Below are positions 50,368 to 59,879 of a stretch of DNA of 64,000 nucleotides, piece by piece. Below the pieces are notes generated by a model. It did no database searches, was not told the DNA's origin, and saw nothing but the letters and a program-made list of their open reading frames with translations. Position 1 is the stretch's first letter, and the number at the start of each line of letters is the position of its first letter. Where the stretch lies: NCBI GenBank assembly GCA_034440615.1, contig JAOTOM010005111.1:124001-188000 (forward strand), given 5' to 3'. Source of the DNA: Ashinkailepas kermadecensis. Its lineage: Eukaryota > Arthropoda > Thecostraca > Neolepadidae. The translations under genes and the position numbers were made by a program.

Positions 50368-50545
50368 AGCATCGCGAGCCGTGGTCTCCAGGATCGCGAG
50401 CCGCGGTCTCCAGGATCGCGAGCCGCGGTCTCCAGGATCGCGAACCGCGGTCTCCAGGATCGCGAACCGCGGTCTCCAGGATCGCGAGCCGCGGTCACCA
50501 GGACCGCGAGCCGTGGTCTCCAGGACCGCGAGCCGTGGTCTCGCC
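50368..50545. repeat. Minisatellite, 22-bp unit, ~8 copies, 3' of flotillin-2
   Basis: Units of ggtctccaggatcgcgagcc + gc, starting about 100 bp beyond the flotillin-2 stop codon on the minus strand, so probably within its 3' untranslated region. Confidence 0.95.
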
Positions 50546-50646
50546 CACGATGCAGCACGCCGGCAGTCGGAGACCGGCCCTGCTCACAGTTCGTGGGTGC
50601 AGGCAAGATTCGGCCTCGGATTCGCGCCAGATGGACATCAGAAGAC

Positions 50647-50688
50647 CTATGCCTTCTGAAGCTCGGCGCCCGGGATCTTTCCCAGCAC
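50647..50688 (-). CDS. Flo2: Flotillin-2, coding exon 10 (C-terminus)
   Basis: Residues 416-428, VLGKIPGAELQKA, then TAG. The acceptor is tgcttgccacag. It matches the VLSKIPGA C-terminus of the insect protein. This 42-bp exon is too short for an ORF search and was found by continuing the conserved tail. Confidence 0.93.
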   Translation of the reverse strand: MLGKIPGAELQKA

Positions 50689-51160
50689 CTGTGGCAAGCA
50701 GCGTACAAGCACATGTGGAGTGTGTATCTCTTTCGAGGGGTTCGAGCTCCTGTATTGTTCGCCAACCCACAATAATTAGGAATTTTCCATGACACTTTGT
50801 GGGTGGGGTATGCCCTGGAGTAAGATTTTTCAGACCCCCGACTACTAACATTGCTATCCGAGCAGAAGATCTCCACACCCAGTCAGTGCGTATAAGTTAC
50901 ACATTTCTTGAAAGTGTCTTTATAACGAAGATATAACACTCAGAAGAGACACCCAACCGTAGTTCAACACCGTGACATGACAGGCCGGAACAATACTTCG
51001 TACATGAAGCCACAGCGGTTGGCAGGGGAAGAATTACCCAAGTTACGTAGCACGCTACATCCGTACAGCTGATTCTCGACTGGGTGTAACTGTGCAGCAG
51101 CCAGAGAATTAGCGTACATGCGGCCCACGCGTGACGTGGCAGTCGCGTGCGCTGACCCAC

Positions 51161-51307
51161 CTTGCTGAGGTCGACACCGGTCAGGGCGCTGACGGCCGGC
51201 GGCACCTGGCTCACCAGTCGAGTGATCTCCGAGGTCAGGTTGTCCTGACCTCCCAGCATCACCATTTCGTCCACCTTCGAGAGCGGCGCCGCGATCTCAG
51301 CCGCGAT
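51161..51307 (-). CDS. Flo2: Flotillin-2, coding exon 9
   Basis: Residues 367-415. IAAEIAAPLSKVDEMVMLGG, an acidic/polar stretch, then VPPAVSALTGVDLSK, the conserved end of the flotillin domain. The acceptor is ggcttcag, phase 0, and the donor GTGGGT. Confidence 0.97.
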
Positions 51308-51802
51308 CTGAAGCCGGGTTACAGTTTAGCGCCGGGCACAGGAGCCACACGAGCGTCTGCCCGGAGGGAGTCGGTCACAGAGCTCCAGCTGAGCACACAA
51401 CTATACAATTCTCCAGGACGGACGATCAATACAATGCCCCAGGACAGACAATAAATACAATACCTCAGGGCGGGCAATCAATACAATTCATCAGCGCGGG
51501 AAATCAAACGTTCCTCATCGACAATAATGCTCCACAGGTGACTTCAGCTCGTGAGATCGACGTTGATGAGCTGATGAGTTTGCGGCGCTCTGTTTCAGAC
51601 AATCAGCAACATACCATTTTACGGAATCTATGCTCGGAAGGCGATCGGAGAATACGAGGAACAGAATGATCTGCCAGTGCGACACAGCATGGCTTAGTCT
51701 AACATAAGCTACCCTTAAAAATCCTAATTCTAACCCCAAATCATGTCGAACATAACTGGAGGATGAGCGGCAAAGCTAATAGTACATTGTTGCACAAGCA
51801 CA

Positions 51803-51962
51803 TGGTTGGTTATTGGTTTTACGACACGTCGACCGTTGAGTCATGTAGCGTCGCCAATCTCTTACGCCAATTGGTCGCGGGCGAAAAGTAGCGACAGGTG
51901 AGACTCGAACACACAACCTTTCGATTGTGAGACGAGCATCTTACCCCATAATGCATTCTTCC
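51803..51962 (-). mobile_element. tRNA-derived SINE, family A, copy 2
   Basis: The same body as 46356-46515 (minus-strand orientation), with ggttattggttttacgacac and the inverse B box. The tRNA-head end has decayed (cataatgcattcttcc in place of ctagaccactcgtccc). No clear target duplication. It lies in flotillin-2 intron 8. Confidence 0.88.
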
Positions 51963-52393
51963 AATAAAGGTAACTAGTGAATCAGCAGATAGCTCGGTGT
52001 TCCTGGAGATGGGCTGCGACTATCGCCTACGTCCAATGGTGGCTCCAGAAGAGAAGGGCAAGGGCAGAAGGCAAAACACAAAGGCCATATCCAGAGCTTT
52101 AAATATCGAAACCGAGCCAGTATTTGCGTCCCATCAATCCTAGAGCAATGGCATGAACACAGCATCTTGGAGCTCCAAGGCATACAAATATAAGTTGTTT
52201 TTAACTAATAGAGGTTAAGATGGGACCGAATGTTTCCAACAAACAGCTTCAGTGCCTGCCGAACTATACGCCTGGATCCACCACTGGTGACTCGAGCACC
52301 AGGACCGGGTCTCCTGCCTCGGGCAGACTTCACCACCACGACACGGCCTCCTAGCATGGATAACGACTCCATGACCGTGGCAAGGCCTCCCAC

Positions 52394-52577
52394 CTTGGGC
52401 AGCGCCTCCAGCACCATCGAGACCATGGCGGCGTCTCCGTACTGGCGGTAGGCGGCCGCCTTCATGCGCATGCGCTCCGCGTCGGCACGGCCCACGGCCT
52501 CGATGCTGATCGCCTCGGCCGTGCCGACCAGCTTGATATTCTCCGCCTCGGCCTTGGCCAGCTCGACCGTCTGGAAC
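52394..52577 (-). CDS. Flo2: Flotillin-2, coding exon 8
   Basis: Residues 306-366, entered by a split Arg codon. ELAKAEAENIKLVG, AEAISIEAVGRADAERMRMK and YRQYGDAAMVSMVLEALPK are the EA-rich coiled-coil part of the flotillin domain. The acceptor is ccaaccccgcag and the donor GTGGGA, phase 0. Confidence 0.97.
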
Positions 52578-52754
52578 CTGCGGGGTTGGGAGGGACACGT
52601 TGGCACACGGCTCAGTAGGTAGACGGAGATCGGACGCAAAACAAACAACGTGATTACATGAAAAAGAAGCCGTAACAAGTCGCAAAATGCTAACAAAATA
52701 TAAACCTGCATCATGTGACACACTGGCACATCCTTGTGTTAGCTCAATGACCTG

Positions 52755-52865
52755 GGTCCACCAGCCAGTGTACGCCAATCAACCAGCCAGTGGTGCACGG
52801 CAATCAACCAGCCGGTGTACGCCAATCAGCCAGCCAGTGTACGCCAATCACCAGCCAATGGTCTA
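52755..52865. repeat. ~22-bp irregular repeat, ~5 copies
   Basis: ccagccagtgtacgccaatc and variants, in flotillin-2 intron 7. Confidence 0.8.
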
Positions 52866-53120
52866 CACTGGGATCAGCTGGGATGAGCCGCCAGAATAGC
52901 CAGTCGCAGCCTGCTGGATCAACTCGGGCGGACTCACTGGAATGCGGGGACCTGCTCGTGATCCATGCCCGATGATTGTGTCGTCTACACTTCGTTCAAT
53001 GCCAAGCGATGGATCGCAAAACAGCGAATACTGAGAGGTGAATGGAACAACAGACGCCACTAAGTCCAGAACAATTTAAGCAACAGCAGGCGGTAGGAGC
53101 AGCGATCGATGGAGTCCCAC

Positions 53121-53227
53121 CGTTTGCCCTCGGCCAGCACCTCCAGCTTGTAGCTCTCGGCCTCGGCCGGCAACTTCACTGTGCCCATCAGCTCCTTCTC
53201 CTTGCGCCGGATCTCCTGCTCCTCTAC
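53121..53227 (-). CDS. Flo2: Flotillin-2, coding exon 7
   Basis: Residues 270-304. VEEQEIRRKEKELMGTVKLP then AEAESYKLEVLAEGK, ending in the first two bases of an Arg codon. The acceptor is cggtgccgcag and the donor GTGGGA. Confidence 0.96.
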
Positions 53228-53239
53228 CTGCGGCACCGG

Positions 53240-53400
53240 GCTACCGTCATCATCAGCGGTCAGCCGGCACCATTATCGTCAGCCGTCAGCCGGCACCATC
53301 ATCGTCAGCCGTCAGCAGGCACCGTCAGCAGTCGGCCGGCGCCATTATCGTCAGCCGTCAGCCAGTATCATCATCATCATCATCGTCGTCAGCAATCAGC
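53240..53400. repeat. Irregular repeat of cagccgtcagccggcaccat
   Basis: Five to six diverged units of about 25 bp plus a (CAT)n run, in flotillin-2 intron 6 directly upstream of exon 7 in the coding direction. Confidence 0.8.
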
Positions 53401-54149
53401 CAACGGTCCACAATATGAAACCAACCAGCGACAACAGCGACGTCAAATGAGACATAGTTTACCTCACGATACTCTACATCCCACATGACATTGGAAAACC
53501 GTCGAGTATCGATATGCAAACCAATAATTGAACACAAAGGGATACAAATAAATAAATAAACAAATGCATAAATAAATAAAGTTACAGCATGAGCAGGACA
53601 CAGACGATGTCATGAGACATTCCGCGTCACAGGAGTCACAACTATCGCCACATTTACCAGTACAGCTACACGAGCTAAAAAGGAAATGGTTGTAACGCAC
53701 CAGGCGGTCACAACTGCCAAATTCACACTGGAATCTCAACATCAGAGGACACGTCGGGAGTCAGCACTTTCAATATATTACGCAAATCACTTCAAGGCAT
53801 GAAGCATGACACATGAAGTGGAACGCATTCGGAAGAGATGGAGGAGCAAGGGCACATGAGTGCTGGAGCTGAATTTGTAGGCCATCCTGTGGCGACGCTT
53901 AGGTGGGACTGTCACCATAGTACGACTATGAACCAGACATGGACTCACAGAACGTTAGTTATCCTGTCTGTTGAGCTTGGCGGACCAGGCCTGCGTTGCC
54001 TGGGCCGTGTGAGTGAGTGCACTGGCAGTATACTAAACTCTGCTAAAAGAAATTATCATTGGACATTTTAAATTCAGGATCGGGTGGTCAAAAATAGAGC
54101 ATGGTTACCAGCGAAGAAAAACGTTTGAGTCTTTTATGACACACCCGTC
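53401..54149. other. Intronic, no recognisable feature
   Basis: Flotillin-2 intron 6. It has an ATAA/ATAC-rich stretch at 53545-53582 and otherwise unique sequence. Confidence 0.5.
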
Positions 54150-54288
54150 TGTTAGGCCCTACAATAGGTAGGGTTGTAAACCTTCAGGTCACGGCTGGGC
54201 CTAGTAATGCCGCCGGTTGTAGGATCCGAACCCACGAGCTTCCGATTGTGAGCCGAATGCCCAACTACTGAGCTATCGCGACCCCTTG
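54150..54288 (-). mobile_element. tRNA-derived SINE, family B
   Basis: On the minus strand the head is ggggtcgcgatagctcagta (A box) with a B box ggttcggatcc, spaced as in a tRNA, followed by an unrelated body ending near taggg. A single copy in this window. Confidence 0.75.
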
Positions 54289-54387
54289 GTCTCGAGCAAA
54301 CCGCAGAACTCACCTCTTTTTTTAAGTGGCCCATCACGCCAGAAAGTAACCGAGCTAAAACGCTTAGCTGCCCGGTTGTCATGCCAC

Positions 54388-55186
54388 ATATTGACTGGGG
54401 ACAAGCACAACCACCTCCAAGAGCCGCGCGAGTTATCGACCCGGGACAAGCACAACCACCTCCAAGAGCCGCGCCAGTTATCGACCCGGGACAAGCACAA
54501 CCACCTCCAAGAGCCGCGCCAGTTATCGACCCGGGACAAGCACAACCACCTCCAAGAGCCGCGCCAGTTATCGACCCGGGACAAGCACAACCACCTCCAA
54601 GAGCCGCGCCAGTTATCGACCCGGGACAAGCACAACCACCTCCAAGAGCCGCGCCAGTTATCGACCCGGGACAAGCACAACCACCTCCAAGAGCCGCGCC
54701 AGTTATCGACCCGGGACAAGCACAACCACCTCCAAGAGCCGCGCCAGTTATCGACCCGGGACAAGCACAACCACCTCAAAACGCCATTATCACGGAACCA
54801 CCTCAGAGCCGCGCCAGTTATCGACCCGGGACAAGCACAACCACCTCCAAGAGCCGCGCCAGTTATCGACCCGGGACAAGCACAACCACCTCCAAGAGCC
54901 GCGCCAGTTATCGACCCGGGACAAGCACAACCACCTCCAAGAGCCGCGCCAGTTATCGACCCGGGACAAGCACAACCACCTCCAAGAGCCGCGCCAGTTA
55001 TCGACCCGGGACAAGCACAACCACCTCCAAGAGCCGCGCCAGTTATCGACCCGGGACAAGCACAACCACCTCCAAGAGCCGCGCCAGTTATCGACCCGGG
55101 ACAAGCACAACCACCTCCAAGAGCCGCGCCAGTTATCGACCCGGGACAAGCACAACCACCTCCAAGAGCCGCGCCAGTTATCGACC
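54388..55186. repeat. Minisatellite, 45-bp unit, ~17 copies
   Basis: Units of cacctccaagagccgcgcca, gttatcgacccgggacaagc and acaac, almost identical. One aberrant segment lies near 54770-54805 (caaaacgccattatcacgga). The high identity implies recent amplification. The 45-bp unit leaves several frames open for over 300 codons; they are artefacts inside flotillin-2 intron 6. Confidence 0.97.
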
Positions 55187-55454
55187 CTCGGGCCCAGACT
55201 TTCCACTCGGCCGGACGTGTGTTGAATCGAGACAAACCAAGCACTTCATGGGTAACAGACAGCTATCAAGACGCCACGTCGGGCATCATGTCCCCGAGGC
55301 ACGACGTCATTGAGGAGACGATGATTACTGCGAGTGGTGTCACATGTGGTTTTGGTCAGCAGCTTACCGCACCACCTGGACAGCTATACGCTCTGTTACC
55401 AGTTGCAACGGCGAGCTAAACTAGTGCAGCTTTCACGACGTCAAGACACTTCAC

Positions 55455-55562
55455 CTCGATTTGCTTCTTGCGCTCAATGATGTCGATAGCGATTTCTTCG
55501 GTTCGGATTTTCTGTTTCTCCTTGGCTTCCTGGAGCTCGTATGCCAGTTGTGCTTCTGCTCG
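55455..55562 (-). CDS. Flo2: Flotillin-2, coding exon 6
   Basis: Residues 234-269. RAEAQLAYELQEAKEKQKIR then TEEIAIDIIERKKQIE, both hallmark flotillin coiled-coil stretches. The acceptor is cgattccacag and the donor GTGAAG, phase 0 on both sides. Confidence 0.97.
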
Positions 55563-55569
55563 CTGTGGA

Positions 55570-55745
55570 ATCGTTGCGGCGCCGTAAGCAATGTGCGAAA
55601 ACACGACATGGAAACGGCCCACGCAATACATCGCGAATTAGCAGCACAGAAGCAACCTTAACTAATGCATAGTGTGACAACGTGAGAAAACAGGGTCTAG
55701 ACACAGCTCGCGCAATACATTGCGAAATAGTAGCAAAGAAGCAAC
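55570..55745. repeat. ~110-bp diverged tandem duplication in intron 5
   Basis: Two or three loosely matching segments, each with gcgcaatacatcgcgaa/gcgcaatacattgcgaa, followed by tagcagcacagaagcaacct or tagtagcaaagaagcaactt. Confidence 0.7.
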
Positions 55746-56025
55746 TTCAAGGAATTCATACAGTGAATGTGTTGACAGGGCATGCATCGCTGTAAAATTG
55801 CCCAGCTGATACAGGAGACAAATACTGACACCATTAAGTAAAAAAATGTACGTACAATGCAATTAGCGTACACTTTCATGGCTCACCCAACGGCCACGTG
55901 CAGTCAGCACTCTGAAAACGGTTGGGCCATCCATATACAGAGTGACCAAGCACCATCTAGTTAATGACATGGTGAGACCATACAAATGCACCACCACCCG
56001 AGACGGGTAGGCTGTGGGCACCCAC

Positions 56026-56145
56026 CGAGGTGTTGACCTCGCGGTCAAATTGCGCCTTCTGCATCTTGAAGGAGCGCGTGTTGTCCTCGATCTTGGTATC
56101 GGTGCCGTACTTGACGTCCATGGCGGCGCGTTCACACTCTGCCTC
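56026..56145 (-). CDS. Flo2: Flotillin-2, coding exon 5
   Basis: Residues 194-233. EAECERAAMDVKYGTDTKIE then DNTRSFKMQKAQFDREVNTS. It is closer to the insect sequence (AMDVKY.TDTKIEDNTR) than to the vertebrate one. The acceptor is tctcatcag and the donor GTGGGT, phase 0. Confidence 0.97.
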
Positions 56146-56305
56146 CTGATGAGAAACAGATGGTGACTGAGATTAGCGCACTGTGCACTCTCCTACCGAA
56201 CAAAACACATTTCCGCCCACCGCACACCCTGACTTCTACACTTTGGCCCACTGAACCCGACACCCACACTGACCGCTCGCGACCTGCTCCGGCCCGCCCA
56301 CTGAC

Positions 56306-56538
56306 CCTTATGCCGGCGTCACGGAGCGCGATGGCCACGCCCACGTCGGCGTCCCGCTTGACGGCCGCCGTCTGCGAGCGCCCCAGCGAGCTGAGGTACT
56401 CCACACTGTCGAACACGTCCTTGATGGTGAAGCTGAGGATCTCGATGCCCATGCGGCCGACGTCGGGCGCGGCCACCTCGCGCACCAGAGCCGCGAACTG
56501 GTCGCGGTCCTTGAAGATCTCCTCCACGGTCAGCGTGC
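56306..56538 (-). CDS. Flo2: Flotillin-2, coding exon 4 (SPFH core)
   Basis: Residues 117-193. TLTVEEIFKDRDQFAALVRE, VAAPDVGRMGIEILSFTIKD and VEYLSSLGRSQTAAVKRDAD form the highly conserved end of the SPFH domain. The usual VAEAxRDAGIR reads VAIALRDAGIR here, so a conserved Glu is replaced by Ile. The acceptor is cgttctgcag (split Gly) and the donor GTCAGT. Confidence 0.97.
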
Positions 56539-57009
56539 CTGCAGAACGCGTTGGCGACGAGCGTTAGTGTTGCGGACGTCCGCACCCGATACAGACTGAT
56601 GCGTTCGGCACGTGCGACTCGGCACACAGCGCGGTCAGGACCGGCGGTTAGGCTGGCTGGCCATTCACAGGATGCCACGTCATACACCGTATGACGCCAG
56701 TGTGGAGGGGACTGGACATAACACAAGTGCATGGAGACCGGATGTTACATCAGTTCAGGGAGATCGGATATGACGTCAGTGCAGGGAGATCGGATGCGAC
56801 ACCAATGTGCGGAGAGACTGGATGCAAAGTGCATAATCCACGTGTTTTTACATACCTGGAGGAAACAGCAAGACAGTGCATTCTATCCAGAATTACATCT
56901 AAGTACATCTCTCAAAATGAAAACGAGAATATCCCACAGCACCACATTCAGACCTGCCTACAATTCATGCAGTTGGATCAGGATCACATCACAGAGTACA
57001 ACAGTATCG

Positions 57010-57370
57010 ATCAGCATGTCCACAGAGCAGCACAGTACTCAGGAACACCAACATGCAGGATCACAGCTGCCAGCACTACAGCAACTAGCAACACCACCAC
57101 AGTATCACGGCAACCAGCCACACAGCACCACAGCGACAGGAAACACCACCACAAATCACTAAATCAGTCAGCAGGATCACCACACAGCACTACAGCAGCC
57201 AACAATACCACCACACGGCACAACAGCAGCCAGCAAAACCACCACGCAGCACCACATCAACCAGCAAAACCACCGCACAGCATTGCAACAGACAGCAACA
57301 CAATTACACAGCACCACACCATAGCAGCCAACAATACCACCACACGGCGACGCAACATACAGCAGCACCT
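57010..57370. repeat. CA/AGC-rich imperfect repeats
   Basis: Loose repetition of cacagcaccacagcagccaa, caataccaccacacggc and variants in flotillin-2 intron 3. Confidence 0.7.
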
Positions 57371-57392
57371 CCCCAAGGACCAGCAGCCTCAA

Positions 57393-57838
57393 ACCGAGAA
57401 TGGAGCGCAAATATCCCTCGAGAGTCTGCAAGATGGCGAGCTCCCCTCAGGGACCCACAGCCTCCAACCGAGAATGGACCGCGAGTGTCCTTCGAGCGTC
57501 TGCAGGATGGTGAGCCCCCCTCAGAGATCCACAGCCTCCAACCGAGAATGGACCGCGAGTGTCCTTCGAGCGTCTGCAAGATGGTGAGCTCCCCTCAGGG
57601 ACCCACAGCCTCCAACCGAGAATGGACCGCGAGTGTCCTTCGAGCGTCTGCAGGATGGTGAGCCCCCCTCAGAGATCCACAGCCTCTAACCGAGAATGGA
57701 GTGCAAGTGGCCCTCGAGCGCCTACAGGATGGTGAGCTCCCCTCGAGACCCACAGCCTCCAACCGAGAATGAACCGCAGGTGTCCCTCGAGCGTCCGCAG
57801 GATGGTGAGCTCTCCTCACGGACCCACAGCCTCTAACC
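57393..57838 (-). repeat. 74-bp tandem copies of exon 3 end plus splice donor
   Basis: The junction cga-gaat (minus: ATTCTCG|GTT) recurs at 57395, 57470, 57543, 57617, 57691 and 57764, and at the true exon 3 end at 57838. Spacings are 75, 73, 74, 74, 73 and 74 bp. Each copy preserves a version of the coding segment TLEGHLRSILG and the donor GTTRGAGGCTGTGG. Each unit therefore contains about 40 bp of exon and about 34 bp of intron. All copies lie in intron 3, downstream of the real exon. Confidence 0.95.
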
Positions 57839-58039
57839 GAGAATGGAGCGTAGGTGGCCCTCGAGCGTCTGCAGAATGGTGAGCTGAATGTCATGCACGG
57901 TCTTGCCCAGGAACTGCTCGGACGCCGTCTTGAGGATCTCGTCCTGCTTGATGATCTTACACTGCGCCACGCCGGTGACGGTGAGCGGCACACCCTGTGC
58001 CGTCTCCACGTGCTCGCAGACGGGGTTCAGCGTCATCGT
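57838..58039 (-). CDS. Flo2: Flotillin-2, coding exon 3 (SPFH domain)
   Basis: Residues 49-115. TMTLNPVCEHVETAQGVPLT, VTGVAQCKIIKQDEILKTAS, EQFLGKTVHD and LQTLEGHLRSIL, ending in the first base of a Gly codon. The acceptor is cgtaccttggcag and the donor GTTAGA. The donor matches the family junction, since exon 4 resumes at TLTVEE. The last ~40 bp of this exon and the donor are tandemly copied in the following intron. Confidence 0.97.
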
Positions 58040-58122
58040 CTGCCAAGGTACGAGGTCGACACGGTTACGGGCGGCGGCCACCCATCGAGCGGTGGTCAGT
58101 GCGGTGCTGTATTTATATTTCG

Positions 58123-58170
58123 TTAGTTATTTGGGCTTTAGGGCGCTTCGACCAGAATTGATCATTCGCG
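58123..58170. mobile_element. 48-bp mini-retroposon with perfect target duplication
   Basis: Flanked by tgtatttatatttcg on both sides (58108-58122 and 58171-58185), a perfect 15-bp target duplication. The insert matches 7419-7466 over all 48 bases. Its start (ttagttattt...cgcttcgacc) is related to the tail of SINE family A. This is retroposition of a tail-only fragment, in flotillin-2 intron 2. Confidence 0.85.
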
Positions 58171-58849
58171 TGTATTTATATTTCGGAATCCCGGATTTTG
58201 AGAGGGTAATTTACTCGCCTATCCAATTGGAAGAAGGTATCGTTTGCTCACTTTGTGACTTAAAACCCCCTTTTTGTTAAGTATCGGGAATTGCATCAGA
58301 ATGCTTGTAGTCAAACAACACTATCTAGCCTTACAGGGAGATATGGAGAGGATATTATATTTTTTTATTAAGAGAACATCGTTCTGGATGACACAAAAAC
58401 CAGGACCAGCCTGCTTTTCCAACGCTGGAACAGTGGGGTGTGGGGTCATCAGTGGCGGTCAGTGAGGTGTGATCATATGGGGATTGGGAGGACACCAGTG
58501 TAGCACGGTATGTGACGTACACACACTACGACTGACTTCCGACAATGCGCCCTCGCTCGACTAATGACATCATCGACCAGCGCCAGGAGTGGTGACGTCA
58601 GTAATGTCGTCATCAAACGGGTCAAGTGCAAGTACATACTGCAGGTAAGTGCAACGTAGGAAGATTGAAACATGACCGGTCAAAGGTCAGCTGATCATCA
58701 TCACTAGCCATCTTCATGAGTTAATTATCCAATTCATGATTTGGAGATCATCAAATATATGTTTGGCTTCTCTTACAAAAGTCAACCATATGACTTAAAA
58801 TGTGCGACCCGGGCTGCAGCATTCAACTTATGATGACCACTGTCAAAAC

Positions 58850-59285
58850 TCAGTGACTGAACTCCAGACTGACATGTACACTGAGTTGGTTGGTTGGTTA
58901 TTGGTTTTACGACACATCGACCGTTGAGTCATGCAGCGTCGCCAATCTCTCACGCCGATTGGCCGCGGGCGAAGAGTAGCGACAGGTAAGACTCGAACCC
59001 ACAATCTTTCGATTGTGAGACGGGCAACTTACCCCTAGACTACTCGTCCCCATGCACACTGAGTGACACACCGTCCAATTCCGTGACTGACCTACAGACT
59101 AAGTGACACACCTCCAGACTCAGTGACTGACCTCTAGACCGAGTGACACCTCCAGGCCGAGTGACACACCTTCAGACTCGGTGACACACCTCCAGACCGA
59201 GTGACACACCTTTAGACTCGGTGACTGACCTTCAGACTGAGTGACACACCTCCAGACTCGGTGACTGACCTCCAGACTGAGTGTC
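58850..59285 (-). repeat. Repeats built on the exon 2 splice donor, split by a SINE
   Basis: Half-units of about 20 bp, gtgacacacctccagactcg and gtgactgacctccagactga. The true exon 2 junction at 59270/59269 (minus: CAGTCTGGAG|GTCAGTCAC) is one member, so nearly every unit carries a CTGRAG|GT donor-like site. The SINE at 58887-59050 splits the array; repeat units lie on both sides. Confidence 0.85.
58887..59050 (-). mobile_element. tRNA-derived SINE, family A, copy 3, with target duplication
   Basis: Same family as 46356. The flanks catgtacactgagt (58873-58886) and catgcacactgagt (59051-59064) form a 14-bp target duplication with one mismatch. The A and B boxes are readable on the minus strand. 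It lies inside the donor-derived repeat array in flotillin-2 intron 2. Confidence 0.92.
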
Positions 59286-59364
59286 TGCACGTCCGTGACT
59301 GCCCACCAGGCCCAGGCCCAGCCGCCGACTATGGTGCGCTTCTGCGTGGAACCACACCATCCTC
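59270..59364 (-). CDS. Flo2: Flotillin-2, coding exon 2
   Basis: Residues 18-48, entered by a split Gly codon. GWCGSTQKRTIVGGWAWAWW then AVTDVQTLSLE. The acceptor is ggtgcacccag; the nearer AG (ttccacgcag) would lose the conserved GGxCGST segment. Known palmitoylation sites in vertebrate flotillin-2 include the Cys pair at 19-20; here residue 19 is Trp and only Cys20 remains. The donor is GTCAGT. Confidence 0.95.
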
Positions 59365-59735
59365 CTGGGTGCACCAATGTGGTTAGCACACAGTACATAC
59401 CAGGCTGGCAAGCTATGTCACACCATGAAATATGCAGTACACACATCACTGGACCTGGTCGGAGGTTTCTCAGAATTGGTAGTAGTGTTTGATGTGGTCT
59501 GAAGCTTTTTTTCATGCACAGTCACAGAAGTCATGCTACATTCCAAAATGAGTGATGTTGCATTGGTGGCACGCTTACTTTGGGTTGCAGACTGAACACG
59601 CGCACCCGAATGGGGGGGGGGGCGGTCCGCTCACCCTTCCTGTTATTGACGTTGCATTGGCAGCATGCTTGCCTGGCACCACAGGATTAACACACGCATT
59701 TGAGGGGGAGGTCTGCTCTGGTTCTGTTATTTTTT

Positions 59736-59878
59736 ACATGTTTGTTTATTGGGTGGTTCACGACGCACTTTTGGCACATTCACGGCTAATGCCGCCGCCC
59801 ACACCGTTTCGCCGGTGGGCCGCGGGATCGGGAATGTCCCGAGCGGTGCGAGTGTTGAACCCGGGACGTTGCTATTAA
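59736..59878 (+). repeat. Dispersed repeat D, copy 1
   Basis: It shares tgtttattgggtggttcacg, cggctaatg, gtttcgccggtgggccgc and gggaatgtcccg with 60979-61095. It lies in flotillin-2 intron 1. Family unknown; the gttgaacccgggac end could be a B-box relic. Confidence 0.65.
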
Positions 59879-59879
59879 A

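Noticed and set aside
54273..55419. Frames of 310-377 codons across the 45-bp array
   Set aside because: Same artefact; the array is wholly within flotillin-2 intron 6 and open on both strands.
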